A stretch of 64,000 nucleotides of DNA from Spatholobus suberectus (taxonomy: Eukaryota > Streptophyta > Magnoliopsida > Fabales > Fabaceae), in assembly GCA_004329165.1 (NCBI GenBank), contig CM014736.1, positions 59,337,479 through 59,401,478 on the forward strand, read 5' to 3'. The notes below the pieces were generated by a model, which was given only the letters and a program-made list of their open reading frames with translations, ran no database searches and was not told the DNA's origin. Below are positions 11,745 to 23,633 of this stretch, piece after piece. Numbering within the stretch: position 1 is the first letter of the stretch; each line of letters begins with the position of its first letter. The position numbers were made by a program, and so were the translations under genes.

Positions 11745-12110
11745 TATCACGGTGTAATACATATTTCTTCTGTAAAGGAATGTCTCTAAGAATTTTTCTT
11801 AGCTAATCAATTTCATATTCTACCAAGTCAAGAGTAATAACTTGACCTCCATAGTAGGATCAAATTATACAAGTCTACTTGGATGAGTTCCAAGTGACAA
11901 CATTTCTTCTAAGGGTAAAATAAATTCACTCAAGAATTTATTCTCATCTAAATTAGAGATCTAATTAGCATCATTGTATCCTTCTGATATAGTAGGAAAT
12001 TCACTATACTTAATACCATAATTTATGGTACCTCTCAAATATTTTATGATTTCGATAGCAAAATGTACCAAATTGTACAACTCATGGTCAATCTCAATGA
12101 GCATTCTTTC
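11745..12110 (-). pseudogene. Ty1/copia RNase H fragment
   Basis: Minus-strand translation gives, in shifting frames, NYGIKYSEFPTISEGYNDAN, WISNLDENKF, a TWNSS..TCI block and EIDWLRKILRDIPL. These follow the order of the copia C-terminal RNase H domain (the YTDADWAG-like block, the SKKQ block and the AEWLRNLL-like block; family knowledge). It is broken by stops and frameshifts and the catalytic YxDA appears as YNDA. No reverse transcriptase or LTR belonging to it was found next to it. Confidence 0.65.
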
Positions 12111-13050
12111 AAACAAAAGATTCCTTGTCACACTACACACATATAATCAAAGTGCAAGCATATATATAGTCATCCCAATTAAATAGTCTACTTCAATCAC
12201 ATGTATTTTCAAAAAAATAGCATGCAAAAGACTCAGATATCTCTTCCAAAAAAAACTTTAACTTTTAGCATGTATTAAATTCAAATTAAACATCTCAAAG
12301 GCAAAACAAATTATACAAAAATAGAACTCATGCTCCAAAAAGTCATGAATCACATCAATTAACAAGTGTTTATTAAACACTATCAATACAATAAGCTACT
12401 CACATATGCTTCAACTAGTTTAAAACTAATAAAATTAGAGCATTAACACGTTTATATTTTTGTTATAAGGTTAAATATTCAAGATAGAGAAGGTCTAAGT
12501 TTCATAGAAAAAATAAAACTTCACAAATCATAATATTCTAACACATTATTCAAGAATAATTTTTGGAATATTCATAATATATACTCAATGCAATGAGATC
12601 AAACAAAGAAATTTCTTCAAAAGAAATATAAAATATATGCATCTAGTCCACAAAAAAAGAAACAACCCAACTAATATGCCTCAATATCAATAGGCTTAAC
12701 CACAGATACATCATATTAAGATTAAGTAAATAAACTACTAATTCATTCACATATCTAAGAAAACAAAACAAAACAGTGATATCAAAGTAATGTAGTCTTC
12801 AAGTACATACTTGATCAACACCAATTCCATGACTAGTATATGTAGATAAACATTTAGCAATTATGATTTCTAACAATATTGATAATGAAAATTCCTTTGA
12901 ACCTTACTAATTTGTATTTGTCTATATGACCGTCAAAGCCTTCCACACCAATCAATCCATATCACTATATGTAAGACATCAAACTTTCTTAGGAGCAGTG
13001 GTTGCAATGTATTTAATTCTTCAGGAAATATAACTGTATAGTCACATTTA
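12111..13050. other. AT-rich spacer, no gene seen
   Basis: Both strands are full of stops. No inverted repeat, LTR or protein motif could be recognised here. It may be further eroded copia sequence between the RNase H scrap and the next elements. Confidence 0.5.
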
Positions 13051-13051
13051 C

Positions 13052-13280
13052 CCAACGTTTGGGTGGTGGGTGGAGAGAAAAAATAAGGAGGAAAGGAAAG
13101 TTTTGAAATTTGAAATTTGAAATTTGAAATTTTCTCGTTTGATTGAAGAGAAAATGAAGAAAATGAAGAAAAGTTAACTTTAAGAAATAAAAAGTTCAAT
13201 TTTTTCTCTCCAATTTAAATTTTTAAATTTCAATTATTTTCTCCATTTTTTTCATCTCATCCAAACAAAAGGTTAAAGTT
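13052..13280. mobile_element. MITE-like element with GTTTGGGTGG / CATCCAAACAAA ends
   Basis: The left end ACGTTTGGGTGGTGGG and the right end CATCTCATCCAAACAAAAGG are roughly inverted, with purine-rich left and pyrimidine-rich right halves. It includes four copies of TTTGAAA at 13,104-13,133. Resembles the ends of the elements near 31,845-34,200 and 48,885-49,400 (hAT-like by end sequence, inference). Confidence 0.45.
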
Positions 13281-13990
13281 TAGCACCCACATTTAACAAA
13301 AGATAATACATAAAAATAGTTTTTATTTAATCCTCCATTTCATTACTTTTGTTCATTTTAAACATTCAAAGAAGGGCGAGATCATCATTTATCCCCCTTT
13401 AGTTTTACCAATATACGACCAGTGCACCATCTTCTTTCCTTATTACGTATGCAACTAAAGAATAAAATTAATATATAGAAGTAAAAGTCATTTTTTAAAG
13501 GCTTCTAAAAAATAATGTCAACAGGAAAAAAGAGAAATAAACAATTCAATATATATTAGGAGTTAGCACAAAATGAAAAACAAAAAGACTTATACAATAA
13601 GATAGTTTTTGCCACCAAAAGTAATGAACTTACATTGAAACTAGAATGTGCTAAGAATAAACTTAGTAAGGCTACACACATATCAAAAATATTAATATAT
13701 TGAATTGAAATAAAAAAAATATAAGGATCATAAATACTTAGTAATTAGTACCTATATATGATAGTAGGTGATTTTGAATACTAAAAAAAGCATATAAAAA
13801 GATTTTCTACAATTACATGTTACAGTTTTAGTCTACAAATATCTAGTATTCAAAGTTTTTTCTATTAGCTAGGGTATCCAATATCCATATCTAAAATATT
13901 TAAATATTATAAACTAATAATATAAAACATATCAAATAAATCTTTATGATGTAGCACACATTAAGGTATAAGTGTGAAACAAATAATACC
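13281..13990. other. AT-rich spacer, no gene seen
   Basis: No coding, RNA or repeat structure was recognised between the MITE-like block and the LTR at 13,996. Confidence 0.5.
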
Positions 13991-13995
13991 AAGAA

Positions 13996-14421
13996 TGACA
14001 CACTTTATATAAATTTAGAGCACCAATTAGATTACTTACTTGCTGAAGATATGATCAGATGTGCCAGGAATTGTCTGTGTTGTGCAAAGCCTTGGAACTA
14101 AGAAGCCAAGCCTTCCTTTGCCACATGCTCTAAGGTTTCCAATGGGGTAAACCATAGACAGTAATTGTACGTCGTGATAGCAAAGGAGACCCAATCATGC
14201 TATTTACTAATCCTAGGCACCTCTTATTATGTGCCTGGTGGTTAAGCATACACTGTCTCCCACATAGATCAGTATTAAATGTCATAAGCTCATTACCAAT
14301 TAATCACATTATTAGTGGCCTTAAGTATCATCTAATGGAAAATAATATTAGCCCATTTTTTGGAAAAACAAAAGGTCACAATTGATTACAACCCACAAGA
14401 ATTTATAGAAAAATTCAAACA
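13996..14421 (-). repeat. 3' LTR of the copia element
   Basis: Matches 19,416-19,859 throughout, for example the shared blocks TGATCAGATGTG, AGAAGCCAAGC and AACAAAAGGTCACAATTGAT. On the minus strand it starts with TGTTTGAA directly after the polypurine tract. Confidence 0.85.
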
Positions 14422-14432
14422 TTCTCCCACTT
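14422..14432 (-). other. Polypurine tract of the copia element
   Basis: Minus strand AAGTGGGAGAA immediately precedes the TG of the 3' LTR, the usual primer site for plus-strand synthesis in LTR retrotransposons. Confidence 0.7.
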
Positions 14433-15109
14433 GGGTAAAATCAATTGTGTAATTATTAACTTTGAAAAACATTTTCGAAAACAACTCTTGGGCTAATAAC
14501 ATATTGTGGCCACAAAACATATGCTCTTAAGATACAACACCTAATTAAGACTCTATCCAACAAAAGTCATGTAACATTAAATCAGGGTGGTAATTGCATC
14601 CCTAATAGATGTAACACCTTCCATGGTTACAAATATCACTGACTCCGTCAACTAGTCATCAATGTGGAGTGTAGCAAGAAAATGATATGTCAATGTGATC
14701 AAACAGTCATATCATCATTTTTTTTGCTAGTTCTTAATTTCTCTCAAATGTCTGAAAACCAGAAAAATTGCATGGTCTACTACGAAACCATCATGCCTCA
14801 ACTCTAAACGGCATCAACTTTGGGCATAATAATCTTAATGACACCAAGCTTCAATATTATGCCTCAACTCCAACATAGCATCGATATTTTCATCTACTAC
14901 TACTGACATCAAGCTTTAATATTATGCCTCAAACATATGGTCCCAATGACATCGAGCTTTGATATTTTCATCTACATATGTACAAAGTATATAATGAAAT
15001 TCAAATCAAATGAAAATATCACTAAAAGGTCAAAAATCAAAAGATTTATCAACATAAGGAAAGACAACACATAACTAATATTATTACTAACCAAGCACAT
15101 ATAGACCTC

Positions 15110-16179
15110 ACAATACCCATATTATCTTCTACTACTATTGCACCTTTAACATATACTCTTTGACCCTTTGCAAGTACCTCATCGCCTTCTTAGCAGCTAT
15201 CTAGTGATCATTCCCAAGGTTTGTCTAATATCTACCCAAAATGCCAACTATAAAGGCGATGTCAGGCTTAATGCATACTTGAGCATACATGAGGCTACCC
15301 AAAGCACTCCCAAAAGGTCTATCGTTCATTTTTGCTTGCTCAATCTCGTTTGTAGGACATTGATCCTAGTTTAATTTGTCATGTTTAGTAATTGAGACAT
15401 CCTCAAGTTTACAATTCTACTTATTAAATCTCTCGAAGACTTTATCAATGTAAGCTTTTTAAGACAACCTCAAGTGTATAGCATGATCTATCTTTGTGAA
15501 TCGATCCCCAACACAAAAAAAGTCTCAACAAGATCCTTCAAGTCAAAAGGATCTAGTCAATATTTGTTTTCTTTCATGTAGCATGTTAAGGTCATTAAAA
15601 GTCAACAATATATCATCCACATATAACATAAGGAAGATAGGTTTTCTCCTACTGGCCTTGAGATATATACACTGATCAACTTTATTCTCTTTAAACACTA
15701 TGGAAGTTAACACTTCATCAAATTTCAGGTACCACTATCTATAAGCTTGTTTCAAGCCATATATCGACCTCTTTAGTTTATAGACTAAATCTTCATTGTC
15801 ACTAACATGGAAACCCTCAGATTGCTTCATGGATAGTGTCTCACTCAAATCATCATTCAAAAGAGTTATTTTCACGACCATTTGGTGCAATTCTAAATCA
15901 AAATGATCTATGAGAACCATAATGATTCTAAAGGAATCCTTTGTTGATACAAGTAAAGATGTCTCATTAAAGTCAACACCATCTTTCTGTGTGAAACCCT
16001 TTGCTACTAGTTTGGCCTTAAATCTTTCAATGTTGCCTTTTGAGTCTTTCTTTGTCTTAAAGACCAATTTACAATCGATTACCTTACAATTCTCAAGCAA
16101 CTCAACAAGCTCCCATATGCCATTAACTGACATAATCTGCATCTCTTCATTCATTGCACGCTTCCACATTTCAAACTAA
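15110..16179 (-). pseudogene. Ty1/copia reverse transcriptase remnant
   Basis: An uninterrupted 144-codon stretch (15,735-16,169) starts at WKRAMNEEMQ and includes NGIWELVELLENCKVIDCKL, VFKTKKDSKGNIERFKAKLV, AKGFTQKDGVDFNETSLLVS, then YKLKRSIYGLKQAYR, all standard copia RT blocks. Downstream on the minus strand the active-site block YVDDILLL is intact near 15,605-15,625, followed by DKVFERFN and, near 15,270, GSLMYAQVCIKPDIAF (the usual GSLMYAMLCTRPDI block). Stops and frameshifts separate these pieces. The block that usually reads QMDVKTAFLNGDL is altered to QMVVKITLLNDDL, which replaces the first catalytic Asp. It is a relic, not a gene. Confidence 0.85.
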
Positions 16180-16399
16180 GGGCAAAGAAACACTTCCTAA
16201 TGGCTTTCCAGATCAATTATATCTCTAATCTCATATGCATCCCCTCTAAGATAGACCATAAAGTCATCACCAATAATAGGAGGATCAACCATATTTTCAA
16301 TATAAGGATTACCCACATCCTCAACCACAACGTGAGCTTCAAAGGGGACAACATATGTGACATTGCTATTAAGGCCAGGTAGCGACATAGAAACAGTCT

Positions 16400-16600
16400 T
16401 GGTTAAAGGAACATTAACCTTTTTTATGGGATGACAGGGCCCTTTACATTGAGCTCCAAGAACTTAGCATGCATGGACTCCACAACCCTAGTGCTCCTCA
16501 TCATATCCTTGAGTGTGCAGTTATGCCTTTGACGACACCATTCCATTCAAGACTCCCAAGCATGGTATGTTGTAGAACTATTTCACCATCATAAAACTAT
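16400..16600 (-). pseudogene. Copia integrase C-terminal scrap
   Basis: Minus-strand frames give SLEWNGVVKGITAHSRI and then MMRSTRVVESMHAKFLELN, matching the layout of the copia integrase NGVAERRNRTL...MVRSM region with many substitutions. The catalytic part of integrase is missing between this and the protease-like piece. Confidence 0.45.
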
Positions 16601-16697
16601 GTAGCAAATGGTTTCATATGTTAGCTTTTGGCACCATCTTTACCATAATACTCTCCTAATGGAAGGTACATAAAATGTATCCTTAAAAAAATTCAAA

Positions 16698-16943
16698 TCA
16701 AAATACTAAGACCAAGTTGACATCTCCCACTGATTCCACAACTACTTTGAAATCATTTCTTATTCTGAGTTTGCCTTCCCTCAGATTTGGTTCTCTCGAA
16801 TCTCTGAACCCCTTTAAAGATACAAAAGTATGGGTTGTAGAACCATTATCACCCCACCAAGAGTTAATAGGGGCATATGCTATGGCGAGATATATTTTAG
16901 GACATAACAAGTTATCCATAATGAGGTCAATATAATAACACAT
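16698..16943 (-). pseudogene. Copia protease-like remnant
   Basis: An 81-codon stretch contains NSWWGDNGSTTHTFVSLKGF. The copia protease active site usually reads W.(V/L)DSGAT.H; here the catalytic Asp-Ser-Gly appears as Asp-Asn-Gly, so activity is unlikely. It continues into KLRIRNDFKVVVESVGDVNL, like the GK.V.V...G.V.L block that follows. Confidence 0.55.
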
Positions 16944-17330
16944 TCCCTATGGGCAGAATGCACTAACCAAGGTTGTAGCCCTGACCAAAACCTCATATTG
17001 GTTAATCTATGAGTACACACTGGATTCAGAAAATTATCTCTTTTGAGCAGACAAATTCCCTAGCCCAATGCGTTCTCCAATAACACCATCCCAACAATTC
17101 ACTATTATGACAAAGAACGAATACACCAAGACATAATATGACAAGATATAGCTTAGGACATAACAAGCTATCAATAATGAGGCTAATATAATAGCACACC
17201 CTCCTTTGGATAGAATGCACAAACTAAGGTACCTAGATCAAAACCTCATATGAGTTAATCCATAAGCATACACTAAGTTCAAAAAATTGTCCCTTTTGGG
17301 CAAACAAATCTCTTAACCTAATAAATTTCT
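16870..17330. repeat. ~257-bp imperfect tandem duplication inside the copia element
   Basis: TTAGGACATAACAAG occurs at about 16,896 and 17,154, GAGG(T/C)(T/C)AATATAATA at 16,923 and 17,179, and CAAAACCTCATAT near 16,987 and 17,239. The two units have diverged considerably. Confidence 0.7.
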
Positions 17331-18527
17331 CAATAACTCCATCCATTCTCAACTTTTAACCAAATCATACAAGTCCCTTTGGGCAAGCAATTGCACACAA
17401 ATATCAAAAGCATTCCTCAAATTACAAAAAACTTCCACAAACCAATACAAGTGGTCCCACTTTGGCGGTAAAGACTTGTAGCAACCCATGAAAATTCTTA
17501 TACAGGAATCAATTTTCTCTTGTCTAAAGTCATGACTCAGTCAATAGGCAAATGCATCAATAAAAGAGTACCCTTATTAATCATATATCAATTATTAATA
17601 GCATTTCCAGCATGTTTTGCACTTAAGTAATCTTAAATAGTTACATATTAAAGCATTTTAATTTTGAATTCTAACTAGCACTTAAATAGTCTTAGTTGCA
17701 AAAAATAGAAATTAAATAAATAGCAGAAATTTGAAACACATTGTCGAAGACATATTCCGAACATTTAAATACATTTATATTTTTTTAAGTAAAAAAGCTG
17801 TTTGCAAATACTTTCATACATTTATATTTGAATATATTTAACGCATCAATATTATGAAAAACACAGATTGGTTCAATGGTCAAGCTTTCCCAATTTACCT
17901 TGTGCATTCAATTGCAATACAGTGACATTCAAACAGTGTTAATCAATTAACAGTCAACCTGTTAAAATCCACCCAGTAGCATAACGTCAATTAATGTGAA
18001 TTGCATAACATCAACTGCAAATCCAAGTCGACATAATAATAATAAAAAAAATATTAAGTCATTTGTTACCCATTCAATTCAAATTGGAATAACAGGTGAG
18101 TTCTACACAAATCTTTCTCTTTCTACAGACATGCGCAAATGCTAGCTATTTCACTACTCAAAAAACCGATCTCGAGAGACCATTCTCTAGTGCATGCAAT
18201 TAATTCACTACAATTCAACAATCGAAGGATTATCGAATTGAAATTGAAATCAAAATAAATAAAAAAATATTAAGTCGATTTTCGATAAAAGGGTATAACA
18301 TAATTGAAGGACTACCCATTCATTATTATAATTTTGTGACCTTTTCTTTGCTAGGAATATAATAACACCCCAGTTGGTATAATATAATAAAGTTATTAAT
18401 TGAAATATAATGAAAGCACATTAGGTTATTAATGTACCATATACAACCGAATTGGAAATCGCAAACGAATTAATGTATACCCATTCAGTGGCACACTGTT
18501 AACAATTAAATGACCAATATAATATAA

Positions 18528-18775
18528 TATTGAGTAAATTACACTGATACTTCTAAATTTTTTTTCAGATTGCACATAATCTCCATGTTTTTTTAACGTT
18601 TACATCAATCTCCCTTATAAGATAAGGATGTAATATTTTTCAAACAATTAAAGAGTGTTAATGTAATATTTTTCAAATAATTAAGGAAAATTAGTATAAG
18701 GATAAAAAAAATAAAAGTATCGAGAGAAATTTGATGAAATATAGGAGTATCAGTGTAGTTTACTCTATAATATTT
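18528..18775. mobile_element. MITE inside the copia element
   Basis: Ends are inverted: TTGAGTAAATTACACTGATACTTC at the left pairs with GGAGTATCAGTGTAGTTTACTCTA at the right over about 25 bp. No ORF. It inserted in what should be the gag region of the retrotransposon. Confidence 0.7.
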
Positions 18776-19415
18776 TTACCAAAAAAATACTTCATGTAGT
18801 GAAAAAATTCTACAAAAAATATAGAGAAATCAGGACTAAAATTTGGAGCACAACGCAAAAAAAAAGGATCCAAAAAACTGCTTTGAACCCCATGCGCTTG
18901 AGACGTGAGTGGGCGTTGTCCGCATGCATGTAGGGGTCATCCCCTTCCTCCAATCAGGTCAAGCCGCCATAGAACTTGGTCTACGCACGACTCGATCGTT
19001 CTAGCACCAATTTCATGTGTTTTCGAGTCATTTTTTATGCGATTGATTTAGGTAATTGTACTAAATGTGTTTCTCAACTTATCTATTATAAAACCCCTAA
19101 TTTTTAGACAACAAAATCGTTTAATTTCTACCTTCAAAATCACGGTTCACATATACTCCAATTACTCTGTCTTGTCTAAAATTTTCTCACTACAGCTAAT
19201 GAAAACTCACAAAACTTGTGCCAATGGATTCATAGAATCATGCTCTACAAACCCCCTATGATTTGGTGTTTCAATTATTCAAAAATTCACAAATAATGGA
19301 AAACGAAAAAAAAAAAAAACCAAAAATCAAATCTGAAAAATTATTTAACAAGAGAACACAACAATAATTAAAAATTCAATCCTAGATGATATAAAATTGG
19401 ATTAGATACCAAGAA

Positions 19416-19859
19416 TGATATGCTTTATGTGAATTTTGAATACCGATTTAGATTACTTACTTATTGAAGACATGATCAGATGTGTCAGGAATTGCCTATA
19501 CGTCGAGCGAATCCTTGGAACCGAGAAGCCAAGCTTTCCTTCACCTGATCGCATGCTCCAAATTCTAAGTTTTCAATGAGGCAAACCGTAGAGAACAATT
19601 GTATTTTCTGATGGCAAAGGAGACATAGCTATGCTGTTTATTAACCTTAGGTACCTCTTATTATGGGCCTAGTGGTTAGGCCTACACTATCTCCCACACA
19701 GATCAATATTAGGTGTTTAAAGCCCATTACTAATTAATTACATTTTAAGTAGGCTTAAGTACTATTTAATGGATTATAATATTAGTCCTTTTTTCTTTTA
19801 GAAAAACAAAAGGTCACAATTGATTGCAGCCCATAAAAATTTATAGGAAAATTCTAACA
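19416..19859 (-). repeat. 5' LTR of the copia element
   Basis: Begins TGTTAGAA on the minus strand at 19,859 and ends near 19,416; the sequence after it, TTGGTATCTAATCC, fits a degenerate Met-tRNA primer binding site. About 80% similar by eye to the partner LTR. Confidence 0.8.
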
Positions 19860-19869
19860 ATAAGATCTG

Positions 19870-21470
19870 CTAAGAATATAGGTACTAACTATTAAGTATC
19901 AGTATCTCCCCTTTAAACCAAGCAAGTTTATCATATGTTGATTCTCCTATCACAACATTATAATTATAATAGTATACAACTCGTGCTTCAGTCTTCTAGC
20001 TATCTAGGTATCTAATTGATCATTATTAGCAACATCCTCATTTTATGTGAAGACAATATTTAATTTCTTCTTATCATTTACAACCACACACACACACAAA
20101 ATGTAAGGAGTGAGATTTCTATTTCAAAGCATGTCAATGAGAAAATACATTTCAGAGGAACAACATAGAATTATGCATACCAACAGAAAAATAACTCATG
20201 TTTGCAAAGCAATTGTTTCATGGTTGGGATTAGAAGTTGTTATGGTTGGTGAGTTACATCTTCTACAGTTCCTCTGAGTCCAATTCAAGTCGCTACACCA
20301 ACAAACCAACAAAAATCAAAATTTTAAATAAATAAAATAAAATTGAATCCTCTTAGATAAACAAAAATGTAAGAAGTGAAAGTGAGATCAAATCAATCAA
20401 AGGATCCTTGTTATGGTGGCCAACGGCATAATCCTGGTGGCTAGAAATAGCATAAACTGACAAGTTAAGGTTCAGTCAAAGGTGTGATTTTTCCTGAAAT
20501 TTCTTTAAGGGAAAAGTAAAGGGGAAGACGAGAAACATTTTAATTGATTTAGTTTTTCAATTTGCGGCCTAGAGAGGCTCAAAATGACGTCGGCGTCGAT
20601 GAAGAGAAAGGGAGAAGTTGAGAGGGTTTTGGTGGAATTGGGAAAGAAGAGAGAAAAAAATGGAAAAATAGATTTAGGTTTTGGTATTTTGGGTACTAAT
20701 AAATGGTCCAAATTCACTCTCCATCCAAACTTAAATTAGAGTTGTTAGATTCAAAATAGTTAAAAAAGGGTATAAAAGAAAATTCCCTATAAACTTTCTA
20801 AAGTGAGTTTTAATTGTTTTGACCCAATCAATCATAATTTTATTTAAGAAAGGTATATACTATGATGAAATCCAATTAATGTTCTAGTGACCATTAACCA
20901 TTATCTTTTCATTTAAATATTTTAAACGAATCAAAGAACAAGCCTTAGTGCACCTTGTGAACTTACAAGTTAGGTCAACTTGGGGGGACGTACATCTATT
21001 CTTCCCGTACCCCACTATATTATTATATTCAGATTGTGTGAGTTCAACACTTAAAAAAATGTTAACTAGGACTTTTCACGATTACTTACGGTTGGTTAAG
21101 GGATCATTTCGCTTTGCTATAACGGTAACAAAATCTTGCAAGTATGGTAGATCATAATTTGCTTTAAAAAGTCAGCTAATTTGTGGTTCACACAGCCGAT
21201 TTAGTGTCAATGTGTGGGATGGGAAACACTTGGCTTTTGGGCTGATTCTTGGATGTTAGTCTTCTTGTTTGTTGGCAACAACAAATAAGCGAAATGAAAT
21301 TGAAAGTATGATTTGGCAAAATATGTGGGGCAATAAGTTTGAATATCTTGACGCAAGCCAACCAGATTCTAAACACATTACAATCCAATGCAAGTTACAA
21401 TGATTTCGTAAAAAAAAAAAGCATGATATCTATGCAACTATTTATATTAATATTTAATATAAAATAAAAT
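19870..21470. other. Intergenic stretch without recognised gene
   Basis: Contains a short CA run near 20,085 and a slightly GC-richer patch at 20,580-20,720 with short open frames on both strands (52 codons plus, 70 codons minus). Neither resembles a protein I know, and no splice partner is visible. No TE ends were found. Confidence 0.5.
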
Positions 21471-21474
21471 AGGA

Positions 21475-22955
21475 TTAATTGTACTTTTTGTCTCCTTACT
21501 TTCATAATTTCACAAATTTTGTCCCTCAAGTTTTTTTTCTCGCATTTTGCCCTCTACTTTCATAATTTTGCAAATTTTGTCTATCCGTTAGTTGATCATT
21601 CATTGTTGTTAGTTGACTTTTATATGGGTCAAAAAATGCAATTAAGCTTTTAGAAAACAGTAAAAATGTTAAAGGTGAGGTTTAAACTCTTAATCCCTTC
21701 CTTTCTCACTTTCATCAAAGCCACTAAATCATTTGACTTGTTTAAATTATAAATAAAAAAATCTTATACATACCATTATTGATTTTGTTAATTGAACTTT
21801 TGGTCTTCCAAGTCTGATCATTGTGCAAATTTAATTTTTATTTAATATTAAATCTTTATTAATTTAATTTTAAAAAATAACATAATATTATTATATTAAA
21901 ATAAATAATATAGTATAAGTGATGTGGTGGAAAAGAAATAAAGAGACGAAAAGAAAATGTGGTGTAAAATGAGATGAAAGAAAAGCCGGTATATGTTTGT
22001 ATTAATTATATGATAAAATATTAAAAATTAAGATGATAAGCGTATTTATTAAATTTTTTATTTATTTATACAAATTTATTTATCAAATTATATAACATTG
22101 TTTATTAGTTAAATTATATAGTATCTTATAAATTTATTTATTAAATATTCTTATTTTTATTTGAATTAGACAAATTTAATAAATTTTTAATAGGTTGTAA
22201 CATTTTAGATGATAAATTAAGATGATAAATTATTTATATAATAAAATTATCATCATAATTTAACTAATAAATAATGCATATAATTTAATAAATAAATTTG
22301 TATAATTTATAAAATTTTATAATTAAAATAAAATATTTAATAAATAAATTTATCATCTTAACTTATAATATTTTGTCATATAATAAATATAAACATACAC
22401 TAATTTTCTCTTTTATTTCATTTTCCACCACATTTTCTTTCACATTTCTCTATTTCTTTTCCATCACATCATTTGTAATATATTATTTATTTTAATATTA
22501 TAATATTTTTATTATTTTTTATTTTTTAAAATTAAAATAATAAAGATTTAATATTAAATAAAAATTAAATTTGTATAATGGTCATACTTGAGAGACCAAA
22601 AGTTAAATTAACAAATGCAGTAATTATATATATATAATATTTTTTTATCTATAAACCAAAATAAGCCAAAGGGCTTAGTGGTTTTGGTGCTAGTGAGAAA
22701 GGAAGAAATTAAGGGTGCAACATGTACTGTCATCAACACCAAAGCGCCACCTCAACGTCAATATTAGCATTAGAGCATCATGTCAATAATTAACATTGTC
22801 ATGCAAAGTCAACTAACAACAATGGATGAACAATTAACAAATCAACAAAATTCACAAAATATTAAAAGCAAAAAAAAAAATACACAAAAAAAATCTTGGG
22901 AGAAAAAAAAAATGCACAAAAACATATGAAAGTAACAGATAAAAAATACAATTAA
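21475..22955. mobile_element. Long foldback element, 1,481 bp
   Basis: Nearly the whole element is one dyad centred near 22,215. The outer ends TTAATTGTACTTTTTGTCTCC and (right) AAAAAATACAATTAA pair, and inner landmarks such as TTTAATATTAAATCTTTATT at about 21,842 reappear inverted near 22,540. A stretch with GTTTAAACTCTTAATCCCTTC (left) matches inverted sequence near 22,690-22,720. No transposase. End sequence places it with the elements at 3,604 and 49,737. Target duplications were not clear. Confidence 0.8.
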
Positions 22956-22959
22956 ACCA

Positions 22960-23630
22960 ATAAAACACAAATAGGCAGGAGGGTATTTTCAACCCTTAAT
23001 ATACACAAGGTTAATAATTGAACCAGGTAGGAGGATAGTATAATGACAATTTCACAAATTATATGGCCACAAAATATAATGATCAAGCTCCAAGTCTTGT
23101 ATTCTTAAAAAATAAATAAAAAATAATTAAAAAAAAAATCCTCCTCCAAGTCTTGTAAAACTTTCCATTTATGTCCCTCCGTTGTCGTAACTGTCACACT
23201 CCAGCAAATTGATACTCGAAATTATGATATTATTTTAACCTACCATCCTTATTTCGTAGCTTGATGATGTCACCAGATAATATATCGTCACAAACACGTG
23301 GATCAGAAAATCTTTCCATGAAGGAAAAATGATCTCCAAGATAATAAATATTTCTTATTCATGACAAGCCCTTGACAGATACACACAAATTTGCATATTT
23401 TTTTAGACAATGCTATCGAGTGCCCATAAAGTACAGATTAAACGATTAAAAGTAGAAAACATTTAAATTTTAATAAAAAAAATAAAGTATTTATTATATT
23501 AAAAAAACATAAAAATTATTTAAGACGTATAATCCAATTTGTTTCTTATTTAGGTAGACATGACAACAAGCACTTGAGCAACGTCATTAATTAAATGTTT
23601 GGGACCTTCTAATCCAGTGTCCTCAAACAA
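22960..23630. other. Spacer downstream of the pectinesterase gene
   Basis: AT-rich; presumably holds the 3' UTR of the minus-strand gene that stops at 23,634. No other feature recognised. Confidence 0.5.
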
Positions 23631-23633
23631 TTT

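Larger units (their letters stand above)
13996..19859 (-). mobile_element. Decayed Ty1/copia retrotransposon with two LTRs
   Basis: Two direct repeats of about 430-445 bp (13,996-14,421 and 19,416-19,859) flank a minus-strand pol remnant. Read on the minus strand, the upstream LTR begins TGTTAGAATTTT and is followed by TTGGTATCTAATCC, close to the initiator-Met tRNA primer site TGGTATCAGAGC. The downstream LTR begins TGTTTGAATTTT just after the purine tract AAGTGGGAGAA. Pol order is protease-like, integrase scraps, then reverse transcriptase, as in copia. Much of gag and integrase is deleted or unrecognisable, and the LTRs differ at many positions, so it is old and non-autonomous. Inner LTR borders are uncertain by about 10 bp and no clear TSD was found. 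Confidence 0.85.

Noticed and set aside
13996..19859. Target-site duplication for the minus-strand copia element
   Set aside because: The flanks around 13,986-13,995 and 19,860-19,865 do not match as a 5-bp direct repeat under any boundary tried, so none is claimed.
20505..20717. 70-codon minus frame and the opposite 52-codon plus frame beginning at 20,584
   Set aside because: No recognisable domain, no exon partners; composition alone explains the open frames.
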